Positions 49,819 to 58,411 of a DNA stretch of 64,000 nucleotides are shown here, in pieces. Below the pieces are notes generated by a model. That model was not told the DNA's origin, made no database searches, and saw nothing but the letters and a program-made list of their open reading frames with translations. The translations under genes were made by a program, and so were the position numbers. Every line of letters starts with the position of its first letter. Position 1 is the stretch's first letter. This DNA comes from Streptomyces antibioticus (GTDB taxonomy: Bacteria; Actinomycetota; Actinomycetes; Streptomycetales; Streptomycetaceae): positions 1,492,452 through 1,556,451 of the forward strand of contig NZ_CM007717.1 of NCBI RefSeq assembly GCF_002019855.1. Direction: 5' to 3'.

Positions 49819-50379
49819 TCAGATCAGTCGCGCGGCGGTCTGGGCCGGGGTCTCACCGTCGGTGTGGACGGTCCGCGTCGCCACGAGCCGAGCACCGGGG
49901 TCGTCGAGCCAGTGGGCCAGAAAGTCATGGCCGTCGACGACCCAGGAACGACCCTTGTCCACCTCGCAGCGCCGCCGCAGGACGCCCAGCGACACCTCGC
50001 GGTCCGCGGACGGCAGAATCCGGACCACCTCGGGGCAACGACCGAGCGCGGCACGCACGGCGGCCAGATGCCACCGGTCGGCATAGCTGGTGTGCCCCGC
50101 CCCCAGCGCGACCACGGCACCGGGATGGTCGGCGACCACACGCACCACCGCATGCGCCCGGGCCGGCTCCCACTCGGCCTCGGCCTCGAGACGCCCGACG
50201 GCGGCGATCCGCTCACGCAGCCGATCCATGCTCCACCCCACCTGCGCGTAGTACGCGTCGGCCACGGCATCCAGGTCGACGAACAAGCGGCACGTCCTCG
50301 CCGCCAACTCCCGCCCGAGCGTGCTCTTCCCGACACCGGCCGGACCGACCAGAACCATCCACGGCACCCCTCCGCTCAC
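49819..50379 (-). CDS. P-loop kinase-like protein (shikimate-kinase fold)
   Basis: The 186-residue protein has Walker A MVLVGPAGVGKSTLGRELAAR at about 8-28 and a Walker-B-like LFVDLDAVADAYY. A lid region with basic residues (SLGVLRRRCEVDKGR) follows, then a C-terminal DDPGARLVATRTVHTDGETP. The arrangement is that of small-molecule kinases or AAA-type NTPases; substrate unknown. GTG at 50379 with GAGGTGA 7 nt upstream. Confidence 0.85.
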   Translation of the reverse strand: MSGGVPWMVLVGPAGVGKSTLGRELAARTCRLFVDLDAVADAYYAQVGWSMDRLRERIAAVGRLEAEAEWEPARAHAVVRVVADHPGAVVALGAGHTSYADRWHLAAVRAALGRCPEVVRILPSADREVSLGVLRRRCEVDKGRSWVVDGHDFLAHWLDDPGARLVATRTVHTDGETPAQTAARLI

Positions 50380-50524
50380 GCGACGCTCACCTCGCTCGAC
50401 GCCAGCTCACCTTCCCGACCAGGAATCGGCGAGCACGTTCGGTTACAAGTTGGACGCTTTGCGTGCACCCCGCCCTCGCGGTGCGCACGATAGGCGCATC
50501 TGGCACGTACGTCCAAGAGGGGCC

Positions 50525-51076
50525 ATGACCGCCGAATTTCCACCGCCACCACCAGATGTGCCTCCGGGACCTCCGGTACCACCCGCGCCCAGGCGCGTGC
50601 CTCTCCTGCTCGCCGCGCTCGCGGGCGCGGTCATCGGGGGCGGCGCCGTGGGGGCGGTGTGGGCCCTCACCGGCGACCCCGACCCCGACTCCGCCGTCAG
50701 CGGGACGAGTGCGAGCGCCGGCGAGACGGAGACGCAGACCGCCGAGCCGGAGCCCACCACGTTCACGCTCACCGGCAGCTTCGAGCTGACCGAGGGCGCG
50801 GTCAGTGACGGTTCGACCGGCTGCAAGGGCACCGGTGGCTACGACGACATTGCCGAAGGCTCGTCCGTCACCGTGTACGACGCGGCCGGCACCGTCATCG
50901 CCACCGGCTACCTGGGTGACTCGACACTGGCCTCCGGAAGCTGCACGTTCGATGTCGCTGTCGAGAACGTCCCCAAGGGCAAGGACTTCTACAAAGTGGA
51001 GGTCTCCCACCGGGGGACGGTCCAGTTGTCCGGTGCCGACGCCGAAGCCGGCCGGTTCGGCGCCACGTTGGGATGA
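50525..51076 (+). CDS. Membrane-anchored extracytoplasmic protein
   Basis: The 183-residue protein has a Pro-rich cytoplasmic N-terminus (AEFPPPPPDVPPGPPVPPAPRR), one transmembrane helix (about 25-47), and a Ser/Thr/Glu spacer. A small extracellular beta-rich domain with two cysteines (GCKGTGG... SGSCTFD) and VSHRGTVQLS follows. Unknown function. GAGG lies close before the ATG at 50525; the frame is open upstream to 50321 on the other strand of the kinase gene but without coding signal. Confidence 0.85.
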   Translation: MTAEFPPPPPDVPPGPPVPPAPRRVPLLLAALAGAVIGGGAVGAVWALTGDPDPDSAVSGTSASAGETETQTAEPEPTTFTLTGSFELTEGAVSDGSTGCKGTGGYDDIAEGSSVTVYDAAGTVIATGYLGDSTLASGSCTFDVAVENVPKGKDFYKVEVSHRGTVQLSGADAEAGRFGATLG

Positions 51077-51086
51077 GTCCGTCGGG

Positions 51087-51929
51087 TCAGCCGATGCCGA
51101 ACGCGCCCTCCGGGGGTTCCGGGGACGGGACCGCGTCCTCGTCGTGGACCGGGTGGGCGGTCCCGATGAAGGCGTGGAGGGGTGGGCCGTGTTCGACGCG
51201 GGCCGGGAAGGCGTCGGAGGCGGTGCGGCGGGTGAGGGTGGGGACGTCGAAGGGGTGGTGTGCGGCGACGAGTACGGCGTTGCCGAAGCGGCGTCCGCGC
51301 AGGACCGCCGGTTCGGCGATCAGAAGCAGTTCCTCGAACACCTCGGCGAAGTTGGCCAGTTGGGATCTGAGGAAGGCGAACGGCGCCGCGTCGGCGAGGT
51401 TGGCCAGGTAGACGCCGTCCCCGCGCAGCACCCGCCCCGCCTCGCGCGCGTAGGCGAGGGAGGTGAGATGGGCGGGGACGCGGGAGCCGCCGAAGACGTC
51501 GGCCACGAGCACGTCGGCCGAGCGGTCCGGGGCCGACTGCAGCCAGGCCCGGGCGTCGGCCGGGTGCAGCGTGACACCGGTGCCGGCGGGCAGCGGCAGA
51601 TGGTCGGCCACCAGCTCCAGCAGCGCCCGGTCGGCCTCGACGACGTCCTGTCGTGAGCCCGGCCGGGTCGCCGCCAGATAGCGGGGCAGGGTGAGCGCCC
51701 CGCCGCCGAGGTGCACCGCGTCGAGGGGCCGTCCCGGCTCGGCGACCGTGTCCAGGACGTGCCCGAGACGGCGCGCGTACTCGAACTCCAGATGCTCGGG
51801 CTCGTCCAGGTCGACGTACGACTGCGGCGCGCCGTCGACCGTCAGCAGCCAGGCCCGCTCCCGGTCGACGTCGGGCATCAGCTTGGCGGTGCCGTGGTCG
51901 ACGGCTCGGGTGACGGGTATGGGCTCCAC
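51087..51929 (-). CDS. Spermidine-synthase-like methyltransferase-fold protein
   Basis: The 280-residue Rossmann fold has VHLGGGALTLPRYLAATRPGSRQDVVEADRALLELV, VLVADVFGGSRVPAHLTSLAY and AREAGRVLRGDGVYLANL, as in PABS-domain proteins. The catalytic Asp of the GG-G-E/D-G polyamine site is not clearly kept. It may therefore be a relative without aminopropyl-transfer activity. Convergent with the anchored protein gene, 10 bp apart. Confidence 0.85.
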   Translation of the reverse strand: MEPIPVTRAVDHGTAKLMPDVDRERAWLLTVDGAPQSYVDLDEPEHLEFEYARRLGHVLDTVAEPGRPLDAVHLGGGALTLPRYLAATRPGSRQDVVEADRALLELVADHLPLPAGTGVTLHPADARAWLQSAPDRSADVLVADVFGGSRVPAHLTSLAYAREAGRVLRGDGVYLANLADAAPFAFLRSQLANFAEVFEELLLIAEPAVLRGRRFGNAVLVAAHHPFDVPTLTRRTASDAFPARVEHGPPLHAFIGTAHPVHDEDAVPSPEPPEGAFGIG

Positions 51930-51975
51930 CGTTCAATTGTGCCCGCACGGTGGAGCCCGTCGGCCGGACCGGGGC

Positions 51976-53145
51976 TCAGAGCAGGGACGTCACCGTCCCC
52001 GCCCCCACCGTCCGGCCGCCCTCGCGGATCGCGAAGCCCAGGCCCGGCTCCAAGGGGATGTCACGCCCCAGCTCGACGGTCATGACGACCCGCTCACCGG
52101 GCCGCGCCACGGCCGCCTCGCCCAGGTCGACATCGCCCACGACGTCCGCCGTACGGATGTAGAACTGCGGCCGGTACCCGGTGGCGACCGGCGTCGTACG
52201 GCCCCCCTCGCGCGCCGACAGGACATACACCTGCGCCGTGAACCGGCGGCTCGGGGTGACACTCCCCGGCGCCGTGACCACATGCCCGCGCCGGACCGCG
52301 TCCCTCGGCACACCCCGCAGCAGCAGCGCCACGTTGTCCCCGGCCTGCGCCTCCTCCATCGGCTTGCCGAAGGTCTCCAGACCGGTCACGACGGACTCCA
52401 CCCCGGCGCCGAGCACGTCGACCCGGTCGCCCACCCGTACCGTGCCCCGCTCCACCGCACCGGTGACGACGGTCCCCCGCCCGGTGATGGTGAGCACGTT
52501 CTCGACGGGCAGCAGGAACGGCGCGTCGAGATACCGCTCGGGCATCGGCACATACGTGTCGACCGCGTCGAGCAGCGCCTCGACGGACGCCGTCCAGCGC
52601 GGGTCGCCCTCCAGGGCCTTGAGCCCGGACACCCGGACGACGGGCGCGGCGTCACCGCCGTAGCCGTGCGCGGTGAGCAGGTCCCGGACCTCCAGCTCCA
52701 CGAGGTCGGTCAGCTCCTCGTCGCCCGCGTCGGCCTTGTTGATCGCGACGACGATGTGGTCGACGCCCACCTGCCGGGCGAGCAGGACGTGTTCGGCGGT
52801 CTGCGGCATGATCCCGTCGAGCGCGGAGACGACGAGGATCGCCCCGTCGAGCTGCGCGGCACCGGTGACCATGTTCTTGACGTAGTCGGCGTGGCCGGGC
52901 ATGTCGACGTGCGCGTAGTGCCGGGTGTCGGTCTCGTACTCGACGTGCGCGATGTTGATGGTGATGCCGCGCGCCGCCTCCTCGGGGGCGCGGTCGATGC
53001 GGTCGAACGGCACGTACGTGCCGGCGCCGCGGTCGGCGAGGACCTTGGTGATGGCGGCGGTCAGGGTGGTCTTGCCGTGGTCGACGTGACCCATCGTGCC
53101 GATGTTCAGGTGCGGCTTGGTCCGCACGTAAGCGGTCTTGGGCAT
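51976..53145 (-). CDS. tuf3: Third-type elongation factor Tu (EF-Tu3)
   Basis: The 389-residue GTPase has G1 GHVDHGKT (19-26), G2 [15 protein letters not shown]3 [12 protein letters not shown]4 [10 protein letters not shown] and G5 [10 protein letters not shown]. It is diverged from the main actinobacterial EF-Tu, which has NKCD and SALKAL. No rpsG/fusA neighbour is present, unlike tuf1. Streptomyces tuf3 homologues are reported to be expressed in amino-acid starvation and, in S. ramocissimus, to be insensitive to EF-Tu inhibitors. I infer a similar role. ATG at 53145. Confidence 0.93.
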   Translation of the reverse strand: MPKTAYVRTKPHLNIGTMGHVDHGKTTLTAAITKVLADRGAGTYVPFDRIDRAPEEAARGITINIAHVEYETDTRHYAHVDMPGHADYVKNMVTGAAQLDGAILVVSALDGIMPQTAEHVLLARQVGVDHIVVAINKADAGDEELTDLVELEVRDLLTAHGYGGDAAPVVRVSGLKALEGDPRWTASVEALLDAVDTYVPMPERYLDAPFLLPVENVLTITGRGTVVTGAVERGTVRVGDRVDVLGAGVESVVTGLETFGKPMEEAQAGDNVALLLRGVPRDAVRRGHVVTAPGSVTPSRRFTAQVYVLSAREGGRTTPVATGYRPQFYIRTADVVGDVDLGEAAVARPGERVVMTVELGRDIPLEPGLGFAIREGGRTVGAGTVTSLL

Positions 53146-53357
53146 GGCTGTACCTCGAAGCGTGTCCGTGTGTCCTGGTGATCTCCGGTGGGAGAGGGGA
53201 CCCCGCGGTCCTGCCCGACCCTCCCCCTGCGGGGTCCGCCGGACGATCCGGAGAGGGTCAGCTTCGGGCGCCGTCGACAGCGGCCGGGAGAAGCGGAACG
53301 GCAGCCTTCGGCGCATCCGCGACCGCGGATGCTGCGAGGAGGAAGGCGTACCGGAAC

Positions 53358-53435
53358 ATGGAACAGATCATCGCCGACGGTTCGTTCGGCGTCGAATGGT
53401 TTTCCACAGCCGCAGGTTTTCCACAGGGGGCGTGA
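53358..53435 (+). CDS. Possible 25-residue peptide ORF
   Basis: ATG at 53358 preceded by GAGGAAGG (53337-53344, 13 nt upstream), stop TGA at 53433-53435. It begins [15 protein letters not shown] and overlaps the GGTTTTCCACAG repeats. The stop is 8 bp before the next ATG. It may be a leader peptide or chance. Confidence 0.25.
   Translation: MEQIIADGSFGVEWFSTAAGFPQGA
53398..53426. repeat. Two GGTTTTCCACAG direct repeats
   Basis: 53398-53409 and 53415-53426, 17 bp start to start. Each contains TTTTCCACA, one base from the DnaA box TTGTCCACA used in Streptomyces. Confidence 0.6.
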
Positions 53436-53443
53436 TCAGGGCG

Positions 53444-54013
53444 ATGAACGCGGACGAGACGAGCGCGGACGAGTGGTGGGACCTGCTGCCGGACGGCATC
53501 CGCGCGCAGGTCGACGGATACGTCCTCCAGGACGCCTTCATGCGCGCGGTGCGCGTGGCCTGGACGGCGGGCCGGGCCGCCGGTCTGGGCCTGACCGACG
53601 CGCAGCGCGTCGTCCACGAGCGGTACGTCCGGCTCGGCGACCGGATCGCGCGCACCCCCGACGATCCGCTGGACGTCGACTCGCTCACCGCGCTCGCGGC
53701 CGGTGCGCCGGGCCGGGTGGTGGCGGTCGAGGCCGTCTGGGACGGCGACACGGTCCACGACTGGTTCGTGAACCTGCTCGCCGTGACCACCGCTCCCGAC
53801 GGCGACCACCGTCTCGCGACCGTGTACCGGGGGCGGGCCGTCCGTCACCTCGACGGCGAGGACCCCGGCGCCCGGCACCCGTCCGCGCTGGTGGCCGACC
53901 GGACCGGCAGGGCCCTGGCCGCCCACCTCGGCGTGCCGTTCCACTTCGCGAGCCCGGACACCGCGGACGACGAGGCGCCCCGCTGGCGACCCTCACACAG
54001 CGGTACTTCTTAA
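53444..54013 (+). CDS. Conserved hypothetical protein next to tuf3
   Basis: The 189-residue acidic soluble protein has WWDLLPDGIRAQVDGYVLQDAFMRAVRVAWTAG and HPSALVADRTGRALAAHLGVPFHF. No recognised domain, membrane helix or catalytic motif. ATG at 53444 with CAGGGCG near; GTG at 53432 is an alternative. The stop TAA shares bases with the convergent AlkD-like gene stop (54010-54013). Confidence 0.7.
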   Translation: MNADETSADEWWDLLPDGIRAQVDGYVLQDAFMRAVRVAWTAGRAAGLGLTDAQRVVHERYVRLGDRIARTPDDPLDVDSLTALAAGAPGRVVAVEAVWDGDTVHDWFVNLLAVTTAPDGDHRLATVYRGRAVRHLDGEDPGARHPSALVADRTGRALAAHLGVPFHFASPDTADDEAPRWRPSHSGTS

Positions 54014-54735
54014 CCGGCCCCGATGTTCTTCAGCGCCTCGCGGACCGACAGCGGCGCGAAGCGGTCGCCCTCACGGGCGAGGAAGGCGCGGACCGCGTCC
54101 GGATCGGTCTTGGCGTACTCGCGCAGGGACCAGCCGATCGCCTTGCGGATGAAGAAGTCCGGGTGCCCGGACTGGCGCAGGCAATAGGCGAAGAGCCGGT
54201 CGGTGTCGGTGCGGTCCTTGTAGCGGAGCTGGTGCAGCAGGGCGGTGCGGGCGAGCCACAGGTCGTCGTCGGCGATCCAGTCGTCCATGACGGCGGTCAG
54301 GCGGGGGTCGGCGGCGACCAGACCGCCGACGACGTGCGCGGCGAGCAGATCGACCGTGTCCCACCAGGGCCTGGTGACGATCAGCTCGCGGGCCACCGGC
54401 AGGAACGCCGACGAGCAGCGCGCGGTGTGCCGGCGCAGGTAGTCGACGGCGAAGTACTGGTACTCCCGCTCCGGCAACGCCCAGCAGCGCAGGGCGACGG
54501 CCGTGCAGTCACCCTCGCTCGGGCGGGGCGTACCCGCCAGGACGGTCCGCGACAGGGCGCGGCGCTCCGGGGTGGGAATGCCGAGGAAGGGGGACACGTC
54601 CTTCATGTACGACCGCATCCCCGCCGCCCTGACCGGGTCGGCCGCGCCCGCGTACGCGACGGTCAGCCGCTCCAGCACGGTGTCGGCGAGCGCGCTGTGC
54701 GGTGCGCCGGACGTTCCCCGGGCTGTGGCGGTCAT
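54010..54735 (-). CDS. DNA alkylation repair protein (AlkD-like HEAT repeats)
   Basis: The 241-residue all-helical protein of the DNA_alkylation/AlkD family has KDVSPFLGIPTPERRALSR, WDTVDLLAAHVVGGLVAADPRL, WLARTALLHQLRYKDRTDTDRL and DFFIRKAIGWSLREYAKTDPDAVRAFL, typical of AlkD. Family members excise or bind alkylated bases. ATG at 54735 with TATGGT 7 nt upstream. It is divergent from the TVP38-like gene. Confidence 0.92.
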   Translation of the reverse strand: MTATARGTSGAPHSALADTVLERLTVAYAGAADPVRAAGMRSYMKDVSPFLGIPTPERRALSRTVLAGTPRPSEGDCTAVALRCWALPEREYQYFAVDYLRRHTARCSSAFLPVARELIVTRPWWDTVDLLAAHVVGGLVAADPRLTAVMDDWIADDDLWLARTALLHQLRYKDRTDTDRLFAYCLRQSGHPDFFIRKAIGWSLREYAKTDPDAVRAFLAREGDRFAPLSVREALKNIGAG

Positions 54736-54742
54736 GAGACGA

Positions 54743-54778
54743 ACCATACGGCGATCAGACATCTCCTTCCGTTACTGT
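54743..54778. promoter_or_regulatory. Divergent leaderless -10 boxes, AlkD-like and TVP38-like genes
   Basis: TATGGT on the minus strand (54748-54743, 7 nt before the ATG at 54735) and TACTGT on the plus strand (54773-54778, 6 nt before the ATG at 54785). Confidence 0.5.
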
Positions 54779-54784
54779 CGCGGA

Positions 54785-55612
54785 ATGCTCGATGCCCACA
54801 CCCGCTCTGGGGGCACCGCCACGGCCGCTCCCCCGGCCGCCGCCACGGAGCTTCTCCTCCCCGTGCCCGTGGCTCCCGTGCCCGCCCTCGCCACCGCGAA
54901 CGCCGCGCCCGCGGCCACCGCGCCCGCCGCTGCCGTCGCCCGCTGGGCGAGAGTGCTGCTCTCGCCCTGGTCACGGTTCTCGCTGCTGGTCGCGCTGCTC
55001 GCGGCGGCCGGCGCGAGCGTCCTGCTGTTCGAGCCGCAGAGACTGCTCGCGGACGGCTGGCCGCCCCAGCTCGCCGGTGCCTCGGCGGCCGTGGTGTTCG
55101 CGGTGGCGTACGGGCTGTGCACGGTGGCGTTCGTACCGCGCCCGCTGCTCAACCTCGCCGCGGGCGCGCTGTTCGGCTCCCAGCTCGGCCTGGGCGCCGC
55201 GCTCGCGGGCACGGTCCTGGGCGCCGGTTTCGCCTTCGGGCTCGGCCGGGTGCTCGGCCAGGACGCGCTACGGCCGCTGCTGCGCGGCAGACTGCTGACG
55301 GCGGCGGACGGCCAGCTCAGCCGCCACGGCATGCGCTCGATGCTGGCGGCACGGCTCTTCCCCGGGCTGCCGTTCTGGGGTGTCAACTACTGCGCGGCGA
55401 TCTCCCGGATGGGCTGGGTGCCGTTCCTGCTGGCGACCGCCCTCGGCTCGATCCCGAACACGGCCGCCTACGTCGTCGCCGGCGCCCAGGCGTCGGCCCC
55501 CACCTCCCCCGCCTTCCTGATCGCCCTGGCCGGCATCACCCTGCCGATGGTCGCGGCGGCGGTGCTGACCTGGCGCAAGCGGCACCATCTGCGGGGGCGA
55601 AAGACGCGGTAG
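54785..55612 (+). CDS. TVP38/TMEM64-family (SNARE-associated) membrane protein
   Basis: The 275-residue protein has an Ala/Pro-rich N-terminus (1-55), then transmembrane helices and the SNARE_assoc motif LFGSQLGLGAALAGTVLGAGFAFGLGR. RLFPGLPFWGVNYCAAISRMGWVPFLLATALGSIPNTAAYVVAGA follows, as in VTT domains. Related to DedA; probably helps lipid movement in the membrane. ATG at 54785. Confidence 0.9.
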   Translation: MLDAHTRSGGTATAAPPAAATELLLPVPVAPVPALATANAAPAATAPAAAVARWARVLLSPWSRFSLLVALLAAAGASVLLFEPQRLLADGWPPQLAGASAAVVFAVAYGLCTVAFVPRPLLNLAAGALFGSQLGLGAALAGTVLGAGFAFGLGRVLGQDALRPLLRGRLLTAADGQLSRHGMRSMLAARLFPGLPFWGVNYCAAISRMGWVPFLLATALGSIPNTAAYVVAGAQASAPTSPAFLIALAGITLPMVAAAVLTWRKRHHLRGRKTR

Positions 55613-55630
55613 GGACCGAGCGGGCGGCGG

Positions 55631-56800
55631 CTAGACGGCCTCCACCACCATCGCGTTGGCCAGTCCGCCCGCCTCGCACATGGTCTGGAGGCCGTAGCGC
55701 CCTCCGCGTTCCCGCAGGGCGTGCACCAGGGTCGTGGTGAGACGGGTGCCGCTGGCGCCGAGCGGATGGCCGAGCGCGATGGCGCCGCCGTGCACATTGA
55801 CCTTGGCGAGATCGGCCCCGGTCTCCTGCCGCCAGGCCAGAACCACGCTGGAGAACGCCTCGTTGACCTCGAAGAGGTCGATGTCGTCGAGGCGGAGTCC
55901 GGCCCGGCGCAGCACCTTCTCGGTGGCCGGGATGACACCGGTGAGCATCAGCAGCGGGTCGGAGCCGGTGACGGCGAAGCTGTGCAGCCGGGCGAGCGGA
56001 CGCAGCCCGAGCCGGGCTGCGGTCTCGCCGGAGGTGATGAGCACGGCCGAGGCGCCGTCGTTGACGGGGCTGGCGTTGCCCGCGGTGACGTTCCACTCGA
56101 TCTGCGGGAAGCGTTCGGCGAACGCCGGGTCGTGGTAGGCGGACTTGAGCCCGGCGAGGATCTCGGGGGTGCTGCCGGGCCGTACGCACTCGTCGCGGGA
56201 GACGCCGTCCAGCGGGGCGACCTCGGCGTCGAACAGGCCGCGCTGCCAGGCGTCGGCGGCCCGCTGGTGGGAGGACACGGCGAAGGCGTCCATCTGCTCG
56301 CGCGTGATCGACCACTTGGCGGCGATCAGCTCGGCGCTGATGCCCTGCGGCACGAGCCCCTCGGGGTAGCGGGCGGCGACGCCGGGGCCGAACGGGTCCA
56401 CGCCGGGCGGCACGTTGGACCACATCGGGACGCGGCTCATCGACTCCACCCCGCAGGCCACGACGAGGTCGTACGCGCCCGCCATGACGCCCTGCGCGGC
56501 AAAGTGAACGGCCTGCTGGGAGGAGCCGCACTGCCGGTCGACGGTGGTCGCCGGGACGGACTCGGGGAAGCCCGCGGACAGCAGGGCCTGCCGGGTGGTG
56601 TTCATGGCCTGCTCGCCGACCTGGTCGACGGTGCCGCCGATGACGTCGTCGATCAGCGCGGGGTCGACCCCGGAGCGTTCGACGAGGGCGCGCAGGGTGT
56701 GGGCGAGGAGTTCGACGGGGTGGACATGGGCCAGGGAGCCGTTCGGCTTCCCCTTGCCGATCGGTGTGCGTACGGCTTCGACGATGACGGCGTCACGCAT
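55631..56800 (-). CDS. Acetyl-CoA C-acyltransferase (thiolase)
   Basis: The 389-residue thiolase has nucleophile C91 in VDRQCGSSQQAVHFAAQG, IDLFEVNEAF, catalytic H345 in GGAIALGHPLGASGTR, and general acid C375 in TMCEAGGLANA. GGAGG lies 7 nt before the ATG at 56800. It acts in fatty acid beta-oxidation or acetoacetyl-CoA formation; chain length is not predictable. Divergent from an HxlR regulator, with a shared inverted repeat. Confidence 0.94.
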   Translation of the reverse strand: MRDAVIVEAVRTPIGKGKPNGSLAHVHPVELLAHTLRALVERSGVDPALIDDVIGGTVDQVGEQAMNTTRQALLSAGFPESVPATTVDRQCGSSQQAVHFAAQGVMAGAYDLVVACGVESMSRVPMWSNVPPGVDPFGPGVAARYPEGLVPQGISAELIAAKWSITREQMDAFAVSSHQRAADAWQRGLFDAEVAPLDGVSRDECVRPGSTPEILAGLKSAYHDPAFAERFPQIEWNVTAGNASPVNDGASAVLITSGETAARLGLRPLARLHSFAVTGSDPLLMLTGVIPATEKVLRRAGLRLDDIDLFEVNEAFSSVVLAWRQETGADLAKVNVHGGAIALGHPLGASGTRLTTTLVHALRERGGRYGLQTMCEAGGLANAMVVEAV

Positions 56801-56812
56801 GGGCGGGCCTCC

Positions 56813-56854
56813 ACGAGTACGGGCACGAGTACGGGTACGGCTACGGGCACGGCT
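56813..56854. repeat. Seven 6-bp imperfect tandem repeats, ACGRGY type
   Basis: ACGAGT ACGGGC ACGAGT, then ACGGGT ACGGCT ACGGGC, then ACGGCT, run head to tail just upstream of the thiolase start. On the minus strand they follow the promoter and would lie in the thiolase 5' leader. Confidence 0.75.
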
Positions 56855-56890
56855 ACTGGTGAGTAGGAAATCCGAACTCACCATAGACCC

Positions 56891-56936
56891 GAGGGTTTGA
56901 AAATCCAACCCACTAGAGTTTGTTTTTCCAACCCTC
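56891..56936. promoter_or_regulatory. HxlR operator: 13-bp inverted repeat
   Basis: GAGGGTTTGAAAA (56891-56903) and TTTTCCAACCCTC (56924-56936) are inverted with 12 of 13 matches and a 20-bp centre. Beside it are TATGGT (minus, 56885-56880) and TAGACT (plus, 56940-56945, 7 nt before the HxlR ATG). Confidence 0.7.
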
Positions 56937-56952
56937 ACCTAGACTGTCGGCC

Positions 56953-57423
56953 ATGGCCTCCCCCAAGGACCCGCGCCCCTGCTCGATCGCCGACGCCCTC
57001 GCGCTCGTCGGCGAGAAGTACTCCCTGCTCGTCCTGCGGGAGGTGTGCCTGGGCAACGGCCGCTTCGACCAGCTCGTGCGCAACATCGGCGCCCCGCGCG
57101 ACATCCTCACCACCCGGCTGCGCCGCCTGGTCGACGCCGGCATCCTCACCAAGCGGCCCTACAGCGAACGCCCGCAGCGCTTCGAGTACCGGCCCACCCA
57201 GGCGGGCCTCGACCTGGAGCCGGTCCTGATGACCCTGATGGCCTGGGGCGACCGCCATCTGCGCGGGGACGCGGAGCGCCCCATGGTCATCGAGCACGCC
57301 TGCGGCAACGAACTCGTCCCCGTGGTCACCTGCCAGGCGTGCGGCGACGAGGTCCGCCACGAGGACCTCATCGCCCACCCCCAGGCCCCGGGCTGGACGA
57401 CCCAGGGACCGACGGCGGCCTAG
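56953..57423 (+). CDS. HxlR-family winged-helix regulator
   Basis: The 156-residue protein has the HxlR core CSIADALALVGEKYSLLVLREVCLGNGRFDQLVRNIGAPRDILTTRLRRLVDAGILTKRPYSERPQRFEYRPTQAG, and a C-terminal CQACGDEV CxxC motif that could bind zinc. Leaderless (TAGACT 7 nt upstream). It faces the thiolase gene across the inverted repeat, so it probably represses thiolase and itself. Confidence 0.92.
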   Translation: MASPKDPRPCSIADALALVGEKYSLLVLREVCLGNGRFDQLVRNIGAPRDILTTRLRRLVDAGILTKRPYSERPQRFEYRPTQAGLDLEPVLMTLMAWGDRHLRGDAERPMVIEHACGNELVPVVTCQACGDEVRHEDLIAHPQAPGWTTQGPTAA

Positions 57424-57457
57424 CACACTCGATGCGCGCACCCGCTCACGCTCACGC

Positions 57458-58411
57458 TCACCAGGGATGCGACTCCAGATACCCGGCGATCTCCTCCCGC
57501 CCCCAGGCGCCGTCGGCCACGATCACGCGGTAGCGGCGGGTGAGGGTGTCGCCGGGGGCCAGCTCCAGCTCGTCGAAGAAGGCCCAGGACGGGGCGAGTC
57601 CCACGAAGGGTTCGTTGCGGACGAACCAGTGGGCGGGGTGGGTGCCACGGGCGCCCGTGTGGTCGTTCCCGGGGGCGTGCGCGACGACGACGGTGGCGTG
57701 ACCGTCGCTGCCGTCGTGCTCGCCCGTGACCGCGAGCCACTCGCTCTGCGAGGCCATCAGACCCGGCCCCTCCCCGTCGGGGCCGATGATCCGGCCGCCC
57801 CGGAAGGAGCGCGGGCCACGCCAGAACAGGCCCGTGTACCCGTCCAGTTCCCGTCCGGCGGTGGACGGGCTGCCGAAGCGCAACGGCTCCTCGCGGCGGT
57901 TGGTGACGGCACTGGCCCAGGTCAGGGCCCAGACGCCGGCGTCCCGGTCGACGTCGTGCACCTCGATCCGGCGCGACTCCTCGGCCCACAGCTCCCCGCC
58001 GTACGGATGCCAGGTCAGCCGTTCGGCGACGACCGCCCGGTCACCGTCGGCGGCGACCTCGTCGAAGCCGACGTGGACCATCGAGCCGACCCGCTCGGGC
58101 AGGGCGAGATACCCCTCACCGCGCACATACGTGTTGCCGCCCCACAGATTGGCCCCGGACAGATGGGAGGCGGTCAGGGAGAGGCCCTTGTGCCAGCGGT
58201 GGTCGTTCGGCCGGTAGCCGGTGACGAGGTCGCCCCGGAGGGTCCGCAGCGGGTGGAGGTACGGCCGTGGCGCCTCCCAGGCCGCCTCGGGCCGGTAGAC
58301 GTAGGCGAGCAGTTCGACGCCGCTCGCGGGGTCGCTCACCGTGATCCGGTCGCCCAGGGAGTGCACGAGACGCAGACCGCCGCCCTCGTCCGCACCTCCT
58401 GCGGCGCTCAT
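57458..58411 (-). CDS. DUF6807/PmoA-family protein
   Basis: The 317-residue protein has PYLHPLRTLRGDLVTGYRPNDHRWHKGLSLTASHLSGANLWGGNTYVRGEGY and GPLGRGP-like strands, a beta-rich fold of the DUF6807 (PmoA) family. Often paired with Gfo/Idh oxidoreductases; function probably in sugar degradation. ATG at 58411 overlaps the stop of the oxidoreductase gene (ATGA). Confidence 0.85.
   Translation of the reverse strand: MSAAGGADEGGGLRLVHSLGDRITVSDPASGVELLAYVYRPEAAWEAPRPYLHPLRTLRGDLVTGYRPNDHRWHKGLSLTASHLSGANLWGGNTYVRGEGYLALPERVGSMVHVGFDEVAADGDRAVVAERLTWHPYGGELWAEESRRIEVHDVDRDAGVWALTWASAVTNRREEPLRFGSPSTAGRELDGYTGLFWRGPRSFRGGRIIGPDGEGPGLMASQSEWLAVTGEHDGSDGHATVVVAHAPGNDHTGARGTHPAHWFVRNEPFVGLAPSWAFFDELELAPGDTLTRRYRVIVADGAWGREEIAGYLESHPW

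Larger units (their letters stand above)
53146..53443. promoter_or_regulatory. tuf3 leader region with long hairpin and DnaA-box-like pair
   Basis: Intergenic 298 bp. On the tuf3 side an inverted repeat GGACCCCGC (53198-53206) / GCGGGGTCC (53229-53237) spans 40 bp of the presumptive leader and could form an attenuator. On the other side are two copies of GGTTTTCCACAG (53398-53409 and 53415-53426). A 25-codon ORF (53358-53435) is the only possible gene. Confidence 0.55.

Noticed and set aside
53398..53426. Replication origin
   Set aside because: Only two near-DnaA boxes, no dnaA/dnaN genes and no AT-rich unwinding element.
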